A stretch of 64,000 bases of DNA from Agrypnia vestita (lineage: Eukaryota > Arthropoda > Insecta > Trichoptera > Phryganeidae): assembly GCA_016648135.1 (NCBI GenBank), contig JADDOH010000498.1:248001-312000 (forward strand), written 5' to 3'. Positions 10,033 to 20,450 of the stretch are shown in pieces. Under the pieces are notes generated by a model that searched no databases, was not told where the DNA came from, and saw only the letters and a list, made by a program, of their open reading frames with translations. The position numbers and the translations under genes were made by a program. Position 1 is the stretch's first letter, and the number at the start of each line of letters is the position of its first letter.

Positions 10033-10755
10033 CACTTGACTTGCGTTATAGTATCAAATCTGAAATATTTTATACTAGCTAAGAAGGTGTGGATATTATG
10101 ACATTCGAGTTCGGGGGATTTTGGCGGATAACAGATAATACAGGTACAAAAAAATGAGTAAGTATAATGTAATAATAACAAGAATGTTCTTAGGTTTTCA
10201 CGACCACTCAGAATATTCAAGTTTGTATTTTCTGGGATATTATGCCGTGTTTTTACGACCTTTCGGGCCGACGTTTCGGATCCCATTACAGGGTCCATCT
10301 TCAGGGCTGCAATAATTATGTCGGCCCGAAAGGTCGTAACAACACGACATAATACCCCAGAAAACACAAACTTGAAGGTAATTATAACAAATTTGATGTT
10401 TTAATATGTTTAACGAGACAGTACTATACAACTCATATTAATTATTGCCAGACGCTTTTCGTGGAATATTTCTTCCGCCAAAAGCTTTGAAACTCTTTAA
10501 ATAATCATGTCATTTACATTACTATCGATCAAATTAGTAACAAATCTGAATTTTATATATTTTATTAGGCCACTGTTTTACAATATTACCTGATACCTTA
10601 AATTTAAATGTTTTACTTGGAAATTTTTTGGTATCTGTATTACCTGTTGTCTGCCGAAATCCCCCGAACTCAAATGTCATAATATCCAAACCTCTTACCT
10701 ACCATAGTGTAAATGTAGAGAAAATATTTCAGATTTGAGACTATAACGTAAGTCT
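10033..10755. repeat. Large foldback element with 115-bp arms
   Basis: The left arm (about 10033-10147) and the right arm (about 10637-10755) are inverted copies; both contain tcaaatctgaaatatttt, ggatattatgacatt and gagttcgggggatt in complementary order. The centre holds a second, nested inverted structure at 10180-10380. Confidence 0.75.
10180..10380 (-). repeat. Penelope-like terminal repeat, nested hairpin
   Basis: Arms at about 10208-10275 and 10318-10378 are inverted (cgacctttcgggccgac against its complement, extending into cataatatcccagaaaa-type sequence). The loop on the minus strand reads CCTGAAGATGGACCC, then GGGATCCGAAAC, which has the layout of a hammerhead core plus stem II. The same family, with gtgaaaacctaagaacattc, recurs at 33046-33450. 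Assignment to Penelope-like elements rests on these terminal motifs. Confidence 0.5.
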
Positions 10756-11572
10756 GGCGGTCGTTGGCTCCTACTCTATATGTATCGATCGGATTTTGTT
10801 TCTGAAAGCCGTGTCCAAGTTTGTGAATTACGAATCGATAAATAATTAACTCCGACAATTATAATCAAAGACATCATAGACAGATCTACCATAAGAAATC
10901 ACCTTACACTCACCAATTTACTGCAAGTAGATCTTGATTGGAAATGGGTTGACCCCCCTGATTCATACCTTATTTTTAAAACGGAAAAATTTTCCGTCTG
11001 GGATTTCTACTTCTAATATTCCGTTTGGTTTTTCTCGGTCAATACGAATATTCCCTGAGCTGCGTTGCGGTGAAATATCAACTCAACTGTCAAAAATAAA
11101 GCGTAACGCCTTGTTCGTACCATATTTTTCAGTATGAAAATTTTTTATGAAAAATAGGTTTTTTGTAGAAAAAATCATTTGAATATGTTAAAATAACTAG
11201 AGATGAATTGATTTTCAAGGCTTTTCAATTGAATATAAGGGAGTATGAAGTAAACATACCTGTGAATCGAAATCTCGGGCGATGCCGGGTAGTAACACTA
11301 ATTATAAAAAGAAACCAAAATAATGTCAGAATATTTTGAGTACGTTTGTTCAAATTTTTCAACACAATCCTAATCAAACGATGCTATTTTTTGATAGAAA
11401 GATTTATTTATTAAGGAATCTTAACAGTTTTTTAAACATATAATGTAAAAGCATAGTGTTCATTTCATAGACCAATTAAAACGATTCACAGATGTTAAGA
11501 ACAAAGTTAGATAAGATATTTTTAAGTTAATTATTTTGAATTAATTCACGAATAGTAGTAAGCAACAAACAA
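10756..11572. other. AT-rich sequence without gene
   Basis: The 67-codon frame at 10934-11137 has no recognisable domain. No other feature is seen. Confidence 0.4.
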
Positions 11573-11944
11573 TGTTAAGACTGAATAATGGTAAGTGATT
11601 GAATGTGAAAAAAGAAAAAGTATATCAAGAAATAAGTTAATCAAATAATGGGTGAAAAGGGGTGGGAGGTAGGAGTCAGAATAGAGGTGGAGGAAGAGAA
11701 GATTAGATATAGTGAGTGAATGGTTTAGTACATGTAAGTCGATTTAGTACATGTAATACATGTTAAGACTGAATAATGCTGATTGAATGAATGTGAAAAA
11801 AGAAAAAGTATATCAAGAAATGAGTTAAATAATGGGTGAAAAAGGATGACGAGGTAGGAGTCAGAATAGAGGTGGAGGAAGAGAAGATTAGATATAGTGA
11901 GTGAATGGTTTAGTACATCTAAGTCGATTTAGTATATGTAATCT
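11573..11944. repeat. 188-bp direct tandem duplication
   Basis: The block starting tgttaagactgaataatg at 11573 starts again at 11761. Both copies carry aaaaagtatatcaagaaat, ggagtcagaatagaggtgg and agattagatatagtgagtg in the same order, with about 90% identity by eye. The second copy runs into the 3' end of the LINE fragment at 11888-12205, so the duplicated segment is probably that LINE's 3' untranslated region. Confidence 0.85.
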
Positions 11945-12205
11945 AAAGCTTTCTGTAAGACCAATGTTGAAAAGTTCAATATCGATACAATTATTATTGT
12001 AGGCTTTGCATGCGCGATATAAAAATGTATTTTGTGTATGGAATGCTCTATTTCTCGGACCATGAAAGAGCACTTTTTGTCGGGTACGTCTGCAGAGAAC
12101 ATGAAAAGAGATTAAGTCCAGTTGATTGGGACAGTCGAGATATCCTCTCAGTAGTTTAAATAATATGGTTAGATCAGCACATGCTCTTCGCTGTTCCAGA
12201 GTTTT
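11888..12205 (-). pseudogene. LINE reverse-transcriptase C-terminal fragment
   Basis: The minus strand reads a continuous C-terminal tail of a non-LTR retrotransposon polyprotein: LEQRRACADL, FKLLRGYLDCP, RNRAFHTQNTFLYRACKAYN, and a stop after a basic tail. This layout (heptad of RR, FKLL.G..D.P, then R..RA...YN) is the usual end of jockey/CR1-type reverse transcriptases. The upstream polymerase core and endonuclease are absent, the usual result of incomplete reverse transcription. Confidence 0.6.
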
Positions 12206-12674
12206 TAAGTTGTGGTAGACTATTATGGGTAGAATTGGTAAACGTTACATTGTATAAAGTGATCATTTAAGCTAGCCATACGATAGGTCGTAAGTCCTAC
12301 GAACACCAAAAAGACTTCCATGCCTACATACTTTCCCATATAAAAATCGGCTTCGTCTCTATGAAACATGTATAATATGTCTCGATCAAAATACTGTCGT
12401 TTTTACTCCTTTTCAAATGACTGAAATGATAGAATTGCTCCAGTTTTGGACCATTTAGATTTTCTCTTATTTTCAAATTTGCCATTAGACGGCCCAATCT
12501 TCAATTGTGCCGGGCCTAGTGGACCGCATTTCCAGCGCATTTTCTTTTGGTAGTTCTTGACTTGCGGGTGCACCGTATGGTGATTGTGAAGCGATAGATT
12601 TTGCAAGTCGGGTGGGCTGCGGTTCGTGTCGGAAAATGTGCCGACGTCGCGCATTGTTCGCTAGAAACCGGTCA
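12206..12674. other. Unassigned sequence
   Basis: An 83-codon minus-strand frame at 12403-12654 has no known resemblance. I see no gene. Confidence 0.35.
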
Positions 12675-12850
12675 CAAGCGGAGCAGTGGGTGAGCGGCTC
12701 GCGAGCGCTCAGCCGAAGTATAACGGGTTCGATCCCAGCCCGAACCAGTTTGTTTCTCTATTTTTAATGGATTATTGCCAATCTGCGCTCGGCCATTGGC
12801 ACACACCGGTGGACTGAATACTTAGAATTTTAGTCGATTGTGTCATCCCC
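12675..12850 (+). repeat. tRNA-derived SINE-like element
   Basis: A B-box GGTTCGATCCC at 12726-12736 is preceded by an A-box-like TGGGTGAGCGG about 40 bp upstream, followed by agcccgaacca. The cloverleaf acceptor stem does not close. Sequence beyond 12760 is unlike a tRNA. It is a different family from the SINE at 3165. Confidence 0.5.
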
Positions 12851-12926
12851 GAAAGGGTGGGCAGTGGCTCTTTGTTCGTATTCCTCGAATATATTATTTA
12901 ACAACATTTCTGCCCCAAAATATATT

Positions 12927-13165
12927 AGACGAGTGTTGAAGGCAACAGGAATAGAAGGCGTCCGCGAAAGACCTGGCACGATCAGGTACTACAAGTATTT
13001 GAGGATGGCCCTGTTAAAAGCCGCAACAACCGTAGAACGTGTATGAGAAGATGTATAAATGTGGCCGAAGCAAAATTGGTGTGTCAGGATAGAAGAGTGT
13101 GGCGTTCAATCCTCTCTGCCTACCCTTGCGAGGAAACGGCGTCATGGTTAGTTAGTTGGTTAGTT
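12927..13165 (+). pseudogene. LINE 3' end fragment (same family as 15143-15705)
   Basis: This aligns with the last third of the LINE end at 15143-15705: agtgttgaaggcaacaggaa, cgtccgcgaaagacctggc, a block encoding EDGPVKSRNN, and a terminal stretch encoding SILSAYPCEETA. The 3' tail is a short (GTTA)n repeat. Frameshifts and deletions break it. Copies this alike suggest a family that was recently active. Confidence 0.75.
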
Positions 13166-13545
13166 TTATATAAATTTGATATAATGCTTTATGGATTTTC
13201 GCTTATGGAATGCGTAACGCTCTTAGAGAGTCAATTTACATCGCGATATAGTTGTTTACAAGTGAATGTAGGTACAGAAGAGTACTTGCGCACCGAGACA
13301 GGAAGGTGGCGTTCGGGAGTGCTTGGAACCGTTCTTCATCACCGCCACTCAGTGTCTCGTCGTCATCTAACTCTAGATTAACAGAAGCATTACTGAGGAA
13401 GGAGGCTGTCAATATAGAATCACAAAAGATAATCCTGGAGCGGTAACCAACAAAAATAGTATGAACGCAGATAAGGACTCTAAGGGCCAGTAATATCAAC
13501 TTCATTTAAGGGGTTACCCAACCCTGGAAGGGTAAAATTTAGGTA
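13166..13545. other. Unassigned sequence
   Basis: Overlapping short frames occur on both strands at 13236-13505 without recognisable domains. Confidence 0.35.
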
Positions 13546-13688
13546 CAGTAGCCGGCAAACATCTTGAAATTTTTCGGCGTAATGGGGGGAAGTTTGCGCA
13601 TGTACCATTCCACCAACAAGACCCAAATTTTGTCTTCTGCGCATTCCCACACTACGCCAAAAAAATTCAAGAAGTTTGCCGGCAACTG
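13546..13688. mobile_element. 143-bp MITE, copy 1 of 3
   Basis: Inverted ends CAGTAGCCGGCAAAC and GTTTGCCGGCAACTG are flanked by TA on both sides, as for Tc1/mariner-mobilised MITEs. The interior is itself nearly palindromic (aagtttgcgcatg/ctgcgcattcccaca). Copies 2 and 3 are at 24198-24338 and 63047-63189. Confidence 0.85.
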
Positions 13689-13935
13689 TAGAAATTGGGT
13701 GATTTTTTAGGAGTTGATTATTTTTTTATTGGCCCTAATTAATAATATACTTCATGAGCTCCTCCTCCGTGATCGAGATTCAACTTTTCTCGATGCACAT
13801 TTGTTCGAGACAGAAGATAAGATCACGAAACTATTTAGAAACGAACTATCTACTCTCCTTGTAATAAAATTACACTATTTCTACCAGAATTTTACTCTCC
13901 TGGGGTGGTGTAATCCCTTAAAATATAAGTCTAAA

Positions 13936-14104
13936 GCGTAACGCCTCGGGTACGATGCGAGCGGCGAGTGGCAGAGCGTCAATGCGCCCGAGTAGTAAGG
14001 GTCACATTGACGGCACAGTACTGAGCTTAGTCATATCGTAGCCGTCTTCCCTCACTACTCGGGCGCATTGACGCTCTGCCGCTCGTATCGTACCTGAGGC
14101 CTAA
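13936..14104. mobile_element. Palindromic MITE, about 170 bp
   Basis: Left arm 13936-13998 and right arm 14045-14104 are inverted; shared blocks include cagagcgtcaatgcgcccga and cctcgggtacgat (cctcaggtacgat at right). The centre is about 45 bp. The arms are GC-rich, unlike the surroundings. No target duplication is clear. Confidence 0.75.
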
Positions 14105-14289
14105 CTTTTTGCATTTTCCACCAATCAATCAGAAACTACTTTTTCATAAAAATCTATACTTAAAAATTCATTAATTGCTGTAAACCAAGTTGCCAAGAGC
14201 TGCAATATAATAAAGTTGTCGCAAACTAGTGTCGGATAGGGGAACACTTTGTAGATATGCAGGGTAGGAGGGAAGCTCCTCCTTTACAA

Positions 14290-14430
14290 GGCCATAATTC
14301 CGGCCCATCGTGACAGACGCAGCCCCCACACGGGGCCCCGCTACACGCACACACACGAACAAACTACAGATCTTACAAAACAAAGCCATTCGGTTAGCAC
14401 TGAATGCGCCGCGTTGGATCAAATCACACG
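14290..14430 (+). pseudogene. Jockey-like LINE reverse-transcriptase fragment
   Basis: The frame encodes TDAAPTRGPA, then KLQILQNKAIRLALNAPRW, a signature segment near the C-terminus of jockey-type reverse transcriptases. Flanking frames are broken. It is a short dead fragment. Confidence 0.7.
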
Positions 14431-14867
14431 ACTATAGACGTACCACTATAATTTGGCATCCCTATCGCGTAACAGAAGTTGTCAGGGTGTAAATTTATTA
14501 CACAATACATAATGTACAGAATGTCCGGTGACCGATGTCGTATTAAATACAGAAATTTGGTCGGGCAGCACTAAAGAAACTATGCAGTAATGGCGGCCGT
14601 TCTATCTGTCAAACTGTCAGACGGTAATATCGGTCCATTATTCGCTTTTTCAGCTTCGCAAAACTTTAAAACTTCATTGGCAATTGTTCTTGCGCCATCC
14701 CGGATTGTTTAGGATGTTTTGGACATAATAGTTCAATGTATATTAGTAATCAAGATGTCACAGCTCCCGACTAAATACAAAATTGAACTAAATGACAGGG
14801 CGAGGGGTTACCGCCGGGTGCGGGCGGGGCGGATTTTAGTTCCAAATTCGCCGCACGCCAAGTTATG

Positions 14868-15062
14868 TTGGGCAGGCAATAGCACTGAATGCGCCGCGCT
14901 GGATCAGGATCACCCAACTACATCATGACTCAGGCGTCCCACCACTACAAGACTACATCAGACACACGGCCAAGCGTTTCTATGCAGGAATCACTTCCCA
15001 CCGTAAACACTCTATCGCGCTACGACGAGACCATCCCACGACGAGTCAGGAGACCCGAGATG
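14868..15062 (+). pseudogene. Jockey-like LINE fragment, second piece
   Basis: After QAIALNAPRWIR the reading continues with PPLQDYIRHTAKRFYAG and HSIARYDETIPRR, the usual end of jockey-type polyproteins. It overlaps the 14290-14430 piece by the ALNAPRW segment, so the two are separate copies or a local duplication with about 440 bp between. Confidence 0.7.
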
Positions 15063-15142
15063 GTCCTCCTGGGGGGGCCTCCCCCCTGCGCCACTCTTGC
15101 GGAAACACCCACCCCCCCTATATTTTATTTTTTCTAAAGTGA

Positions 15143-15705
15143 AGTAAAGAAATTTTGGCCAATAAGAATTTGTTAAAGGAAGTAAGACTAGCGGTACATA
15201 ATGGCGTTCTAGTGCCAACCCTAATGTGTGGAAGTGAAGTCTGGAATTGGCAAAAGAGGAATGAAAGTAGACTGAATGCGGTAGAAATGCGCTCTCTAAG
15301 ACGCTTGTGTGGAAAATCTTCGGTCGATAGAGAAAAGAATGAACAAATTATAAGTGAATTCAATGCTGGCTGTAGTGTGATAGATAGAATAAAGAAAGGA
15401 GTGCTGAGATGGTTTGGTCATGTGGAACGTATGAATGAGGAAAGGGTGGTAAAGAAAATATATGAGGCGAGTGTTGAAGGCAACAGAAATAGAGGGCGTC
15501 CGCGAAAGACCTGGCGTGATCAGATACAACAAGTATTTGAGGATGGCCCTGTTAAAAGCCGCAACAACCTTAGAACTTGTATGAGAAGATGTACGAATTT
15601 GGCTGAAGCAAAAGTGGTGTGCCAGGATAGGAAAGTGTGGCTTTCAATCCTCTCTGCCTACCCCTGCGAGGAAACGGCGTGATTGTTAGTTAGTTAGTTA
15701 AGTAA
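15143..15705 (+). pseudogene. LINE 3' end: C-terminal part of a reverse-transcriptase ORF
   Basis: An open frame from about 15155 to the stop at 15680 encodes 175 residues of the tail of a non-LTR retrotransposon polyprotein: VPTLMCGSEVW, RRLCGKSSVDREKNE, LRWFGHVERMNEERVVKKIY, GRPRKTWRDQI. The LRWFGHVERM...GRPRKTW pattern is characteristic of RTE-like arthropod LINEs. The endonuclease and polymerase core are missing, so it is 5'-truncated. The 3' end is a (GTTA)n tail at 15685-15702, as in the copy at 12927-13165. The longest of three copies here. Confidence 0.8.
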
Positions 15706-16704
15706 AGAAACCCCTTCACTGATACACCATGACGAAAGAGCAAGGGGTCCATTAGTGACCCGGTACTCTGCCATGAGATCAAGTCGAGGGTAGGAGGAAA
15801 CTAAAATACCTCTGATCCAGAGTGGGCGGCTACAAATATCGTCTTCTCCCCACGCTAGAGGCGGCTGAATTAAAATCAACCCGTCGGGCAAACGTGGTAT
15901 CCAATACGCCAAAAATCCTTCCAAAAAGTTGGAAGAGGCCTATATCCAGCAGTTTAGACAATTTAGAGTTCACAACATCTGGAGCGATCATCTTGAAAAC
16001 TGAGACTTTTGTGGATAAAAGATAAGTAAGTTTGTATAATATATTATCTGGAAATAGCCTATGTTATGTTTCTGATAATAACTAAGCGTGTTGTGTACGT
16101 CGCGTGATAGAGAAAATTTAACGAATTTTGAGAAAGCAAAACTTATTGCAGCGAAAATGATAACTAAATGGATATTTTGGACAATAATTCAGAATACGAG
16201 TAGGTTTAGTTCTTTGGTTTGATAATTGAAAAATGTAAGAAAAATTCAGATACATTTCAGTTGAAATATTAATTGTCACCTCTTTTTTAAATCTGTCATT
16301 ATTTAATGGTCTTGTCTGTCGTGTTGAGTCCTTGTACAATTGTTATCAGTTGAAGTTGTATCATGATTTTCGAAATTACCTTCTTTTGGTGCGTTAATCG
16401 TAATTTTTTTATTGTAACGGAAGTTGCGCACGCGCAACGTGCGCATTGTAGCGGGGCACATAGCGAAAGCATGTAGCGAAAATGCGAGACTACGAAATGC
16501 GCTTGAAATTAATATTCTGGCAATATCTAAGTGTAATAATTTCGTTCGAATTCAAGGCTAAAAAACGAAATTATATGGTCGGTCGCGCGAACAGCAACGC
16601 GGCAACTAGCCAACATAGCCACCACTATATTAGGGGGACAGGAAAGAAATCAAAAACGTTATTAACTCTTAAAAAACTAACCCATAAAAACCAAGTTCTT
16701 ACAA
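15706..16704. other. Unassigned sequence with LINE scrap
   Basis: The only recognisable piece is gaggcctatatccagcag at about 15935, a conserved scrap from RTE-type LINE 3' ends (also at 42965). A GC-rich palindrome gttgcgcacgcgcaac is at about 16423. No gene is supported. Confidence 0.4.
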
Positions 16705-16997
16705 CACTCCCTTTCGCTTTGAATCAGGTTTCGTGTCTATACACGCGTCGGGCCAATTACTCATATAGAGTGATTCCAATTTGAAAAACCCATTAAAATT
16801 TCTAAAAATCCAAAATTATACCATTATTATTAATTTTTTAAAACAAAAATTTGTTAGATCATTTTTATCGTCGCCACGAGTCTGCCTGCAAAATTTCAGC
16901 TCGATTTGATCACGGGAAAAGGATTAAAAATCGATCCAAAGTTTTTTCGTCAGACAAGCGAGCAAAGCAGACGCTACGAGTTAAAAGAAAGGGATTA
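16705..16997 (-). mobile_element. Family A TIR element, short form, copy 3
   Basis: Reverse-oriented relative of 6141-6665, sharing the end with cagacgctacgagttaa and gatcacgggaaaagg. It is only 293 bp; the other half differs from the 525-bp form and instead carries ttgaatcaggtttcgtgtc, as in the copy at 45240-45533. So two length subfamilies exist. Confidence 0.75.
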
Positions 16998-17050
16998 AAA
17001 ATCATCTATCTTCTTGAGTGCACGCAATGTTATTTTTTTGTTATAGCTGG

Positions 17051-17150
17051 ATAACAAAAGCTTCCATATCGGTCCTACTCAATCGTCGACATTTTTTGAA
17101 CTAACAAGCAGGACCGTGCTGCTCCGCACCGGTCGTATAAACCGTTATAT
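17051..17150 (+). repeat. Dispersed repeat family C, copy 1
   Basis: Begins caaaagcttccatatcggtc and contains ggtcgtataaacc; the same blocks, in the same order and spacing, recur at 18586-18692. Element type unknown. Confidence 0.5.
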
Positions 17151-17214
17151 ATTTAATGTCCATATTTAAAAGCTATATTTGATGTCCCAGATTTTTATTT
17201 CTACATCGACCATT

Positions 17215-17450
17215 TTGGCAAGTGGCGTTATTTGGTAGACGAGGCGGGGTAAAGGGGTAAAAGGACGCGAGACGTACCGCCCGCCGCCCCCAGGCTGGAG
17301 CTGGAGCGATCAGACTGGAGGTGAGACCTCGGGTGGCCGGTCCGCACGCAACGTCGTCCTCACGCGCAACTTTCGATTCTGGGTGCAGCGGTGCGGTAAA
17401 TCGCACTCACTGGGCGCACTTGCCCGCTGCGCATGAGACCCGTTCAGTCA
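17215..17450. promoter_or_regulatory. GC-rich, CpG-rich island
   Basis: About 235 bp of clearly elevated GC and CpG in otherwise AT-rich DNA, including cgcccgccgcccccagg and an arthropod initiator-like TCAGT at about 17446. A donor-like GGAG/GTGAGA is at 17310-17320. It could be a promoter or untranslated first exon, but nothing proves it. Confidence 0.25.
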
Positions 17451-18585
17451 GAGGGTTTGTATCGGTGAATCTGTATCACCCAAAAAATGGGTCTAAAAGA
17501 CTCGTTCGTTCGAACGATGTAATTATATGACTGACATCGTTTTTTTGTGTGATGTACGCCGGGACCTTAGTTATGTTTTTTTTTACGTTCGTTCGTTTAG
17601 GTTCGTTCAAACTAGATTGAATAGGTCGCACTGCGCTAACTATTTAAAAGGATTGAAAAAAATACACACAAAATATATTTTTAAAAAAAAACAGTGTTTT
17701 TTAAAACATAAATAGCGTGTAAACAAATTAACAGATTTTGCAATAATTGTAATAAATTTAAGATAATCGTTTACTTTGTAATATTATTGAATAAAAAAGA
17801 CATCTCACGAGCCACACTGTAAAAGTGGAGCAATTTTATTCATTTTTAAAACATCGAAGGTTTGGTAATTTATTAATCAATTATGTAATTTAGTTTGTGT
17901 TATTTTAATGAGATATCCGTATTTAAAATATACGTAACCTCGTGAATAAATTTTAAAATGAGGTATTTCCGTACAAAAATGTGTAAGAAAAGATATGAGA
18001 AAAAAGGGTGAAATTTGCTCAATCTGCTGGACGATCGCCTTAACAAATAGAGCCATCTTGTTCATTCTCCTCAACTGTAAATTTGTAACATTTCCAACCA
18101 CAAAAAGCCTAATCTCTAACATTTTACTCTCCGAACTATCTTTAAATGTTTTTATTTTTTTATCACAAAAATTTCCGAGCAAAAACGTCACGTAGTGGGC
18201 GCGGGATATGTCTGTCGAATTGTCAGGTCGTTGATTATCCGTCTCCTTAAAATAAGATAAATACAATAATTCGCACGTATATGATTCAAAAACTAGACAG
18301 CACGTACTTGAGGACAAATGAATACACCTCGGCTAATATACGTCAGCCCTGATGATGGAACCTGCAATACGATCGCACGGCACAAACTCCCAGAAAACTG
18401 TAACCAGAAGAAATCTCGAAGATGGCTATTGGCAGACGTCGTGTCCCTCGGGGTCGTTAGTACAATCCTGGATTCACAATTTATAGAGCATTCTTGGGGC
18501 TGTTGTACTGCTGGCTCGGGTGGCACCGTGCACTATTGGGCCTGTGAATGGTACCCACCGCTAACCCAGGACCGTTCTAAGAGCA
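17451..18585. other. Unassigned AT-rich sequence
   Basis: A 146-codon minus-strand frame at 17877-18317 and a 104-codon plus-strand frame at 18318-18632 show no family signature. At about 18345, gccctgatgatggaacctgc resembles the Penelope-like terminal motif seen at 33325. Confidence 0.35.
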
Positions 18586-18692
18586 AAAGCTTCCATATCG
18601 GTCCTACTCATTCGAGTCCCACTCGAGGTTGAAATTTTTTTTCAGTTACAATGCAGGAGCATGCGCCCTCGCTCGGGTCGTATAAACCTTTG
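18586..18692 (+). repeat. Dispersed repeat family C, copy 2
   Basis: Direct copy of 17051-17150, diverged in the middle (adds cgagtcccactcgagg). The two copies are about 1.5 kb apart in the same orientation. Confidence 0.5.
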
Positions 18693-19479
18693 CGAGGGGG
18701 CACGTCCGCAAATACAAACATTCACAGCCCCCGTCGCGAGGAAAGTATCTTTATTAACATCATAAACATCAGAGTACATATAAATAACAATATTAAATAA
18801 AAAAAAAAACAATATAATAAAACAATCAAAATAAAGATTTCAAGGGACAACTCCCGCGGCGGCGGCGGCGGCAGTGAGAAAATGAAATAATAATTCATGA
18901 AAATAAACTTATTTTTAAAACTATTTTCATACTTCGCTTATTATTGTTGTTATTTTTCACTATGTACTTCATAATTGTTTTTCATACATTATTTATTTCA
19001 TTTTTCTCTTGTTTTATTGATTATATAATTGGTTAGATTAACGTTTAAGATCTGAAATTATATTGGTATATAGAGTCGTTCTTAATTGAGCTCCAGTTGA
19101 ATATTTCAAGATTTTTTTTCGATTTATTGTACTGAGAGCTTGTGAATACTCTAAATAAATAAATAAAATAAATAATAAGGCCGCCCCCAATTTGGGGATA
19201 ACATAAAGAAAGGGGGACAGCGCGGAAATTAAAACAAAGAAAAGGCGACTTGCAGCCACGAAGCCAATACCGGCAGATAGGGACCTTCGAGCAAAAGCAA
19301 CATCCAGCGGGGGAAGATTCTCCCACCGCTGCTATCATATTAGCCCCGCAAGATCTCCCATCGGGAGACCCACACCTTGGTAAAGCTACGAAAGTATCCG
19401 AAATTCCTTTCGCTACTGACTAGGGCCTAGGACCACTATTGGGCCTGTCTCAATCGTCTCTTTCAGACTGGAGCTGAAT
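18693..19479. other. AT-rich sequence with short microsatellites
   Basis: Holds a (GGC)6 run at about 18856-18873 and an AAATAAATAAATAAA run at about 19152-19172, probably the tail of an unrecognised retroposon. No gene. Confidence 0.4.
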
Positions 19480-19800
19480 CGTTGCTGAGGCCGCGCTAGA
19501 TGTGTGTTGAAAGTGACGCCTCTCCCGCAGCTCGTGTCCGAGGGTAATTATCCGCGCCGCACGCCGCCATTGTTTTCGCTCGGCGCGCCGCGTGACGCGG
19601 ATCGCTATCGGGAGATGGCGTGCGGAGCGTCACATGCCGAGCGATTGAGATAGCCAAATGTGCGGATTAGTTATTACTTATTGGCTGTCAGCTGGCCACT
19701 GGGTTATCAGCCGCGCGTAACCCGCGGCTGTCTCTCTCCCGCGCGCGTCAGAATCCCCGCTGCTCTCTTTCAGCCTCTCTCTCCTCCGAGCTGCACCCGA
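19480..19800. promoter_or_regulatory. GC-rich, CpG-rich island
   Basis: About 320 bp with dense CpG (ccgcgccgcacgccgccatt, ctcggcgcgccgcgtgacg). It contrasts strongly with flanking AT-rich sequence and contains no open frame of note. Possible promoter or enhancer; function is inference. Confidence 0.3.
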
Positions 19801-19856
19801 TGTACTTAACCTACGGTACTTAAGGATAGAATAATATTGCTCGGTGTGTTCTTTTA

Positions 19857-20450
19857 GGCCCAGTTGCCCAGTTACCTGAAGTAAATTTTACTCGAGTAAA
19901 ATTAACCCGAGTAACTTTTTTTACCATCAGCTGAGAGTAGGCTCAATTTCGGGTTGCAGAAACGTCTTTTTTACCACTATCAAACCAATAATAAGGCTAA
20001 TAGGGTGCCAAGCGGAATAAACATCAAATACCGCACATGTGTATGGAATTTGATTTATTTCAGTTTTTTACCACTGGCAATACGTACTTTTGCGGTTCAA
20101 AAGCAGTTCAAACAAACCACTCTATTATATGAAACGAACCAAACAAACGTAAATTATCGCTAAAATAACGCAAAATTAAAAGATTCATTTAATGTTTACA
20201 AATTTCAATACGACAATGACAGCGACAAAATTCAAATGACAAGTACCTAATATGGACAAATGTCACATTATCAAATCAGCTGTGAGAGGACGGCCATTTT
20301 TTTTTACCAACGTTGTTACCGTTACCCACCGATATTGGAGAGTAAAAAAAAGTTACTCATATATGTACTTCGACGAGTAAAATATTTTTTGCCATCGATG
20401 GCACAACCCGTTTTAATTAATTTAATTACTTTAGATGGCGCAACCGGCCC
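19857..20450. mobile_element. TTA-flanked TIR element (Harbinger-like), 594 bp
   Basis: TTA lies at 19854-19856 and 20451-20453. Ends are imperfect inverted copies (GGCCCAGTTGCCC and the complement of GGCGCAACCGGCCC). Sub-terminal gagtaaaat and ttactc blocks are also inverted. A 3-bp TTA duplication is typical of PIF/Harbinger elements. No transposase is present. Confidence 0.45.

Noticed and set aside
8855..10101. Three overlapping forward reading frames of 356-382 codons
   Set aside because: They are one 59-bp tandem repeat read in three frames; the unit lacks stops and its length shifts the frame every copy.
12680..12745. Functional tRNA gene
   Set aside because: B-box present but the cloverleaf does not close.
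17877..18317. 146-codon minus-strand frame
   Set aside because: AT-rich, no domain, no promoter or conserved motif; expected by chance in this composition.
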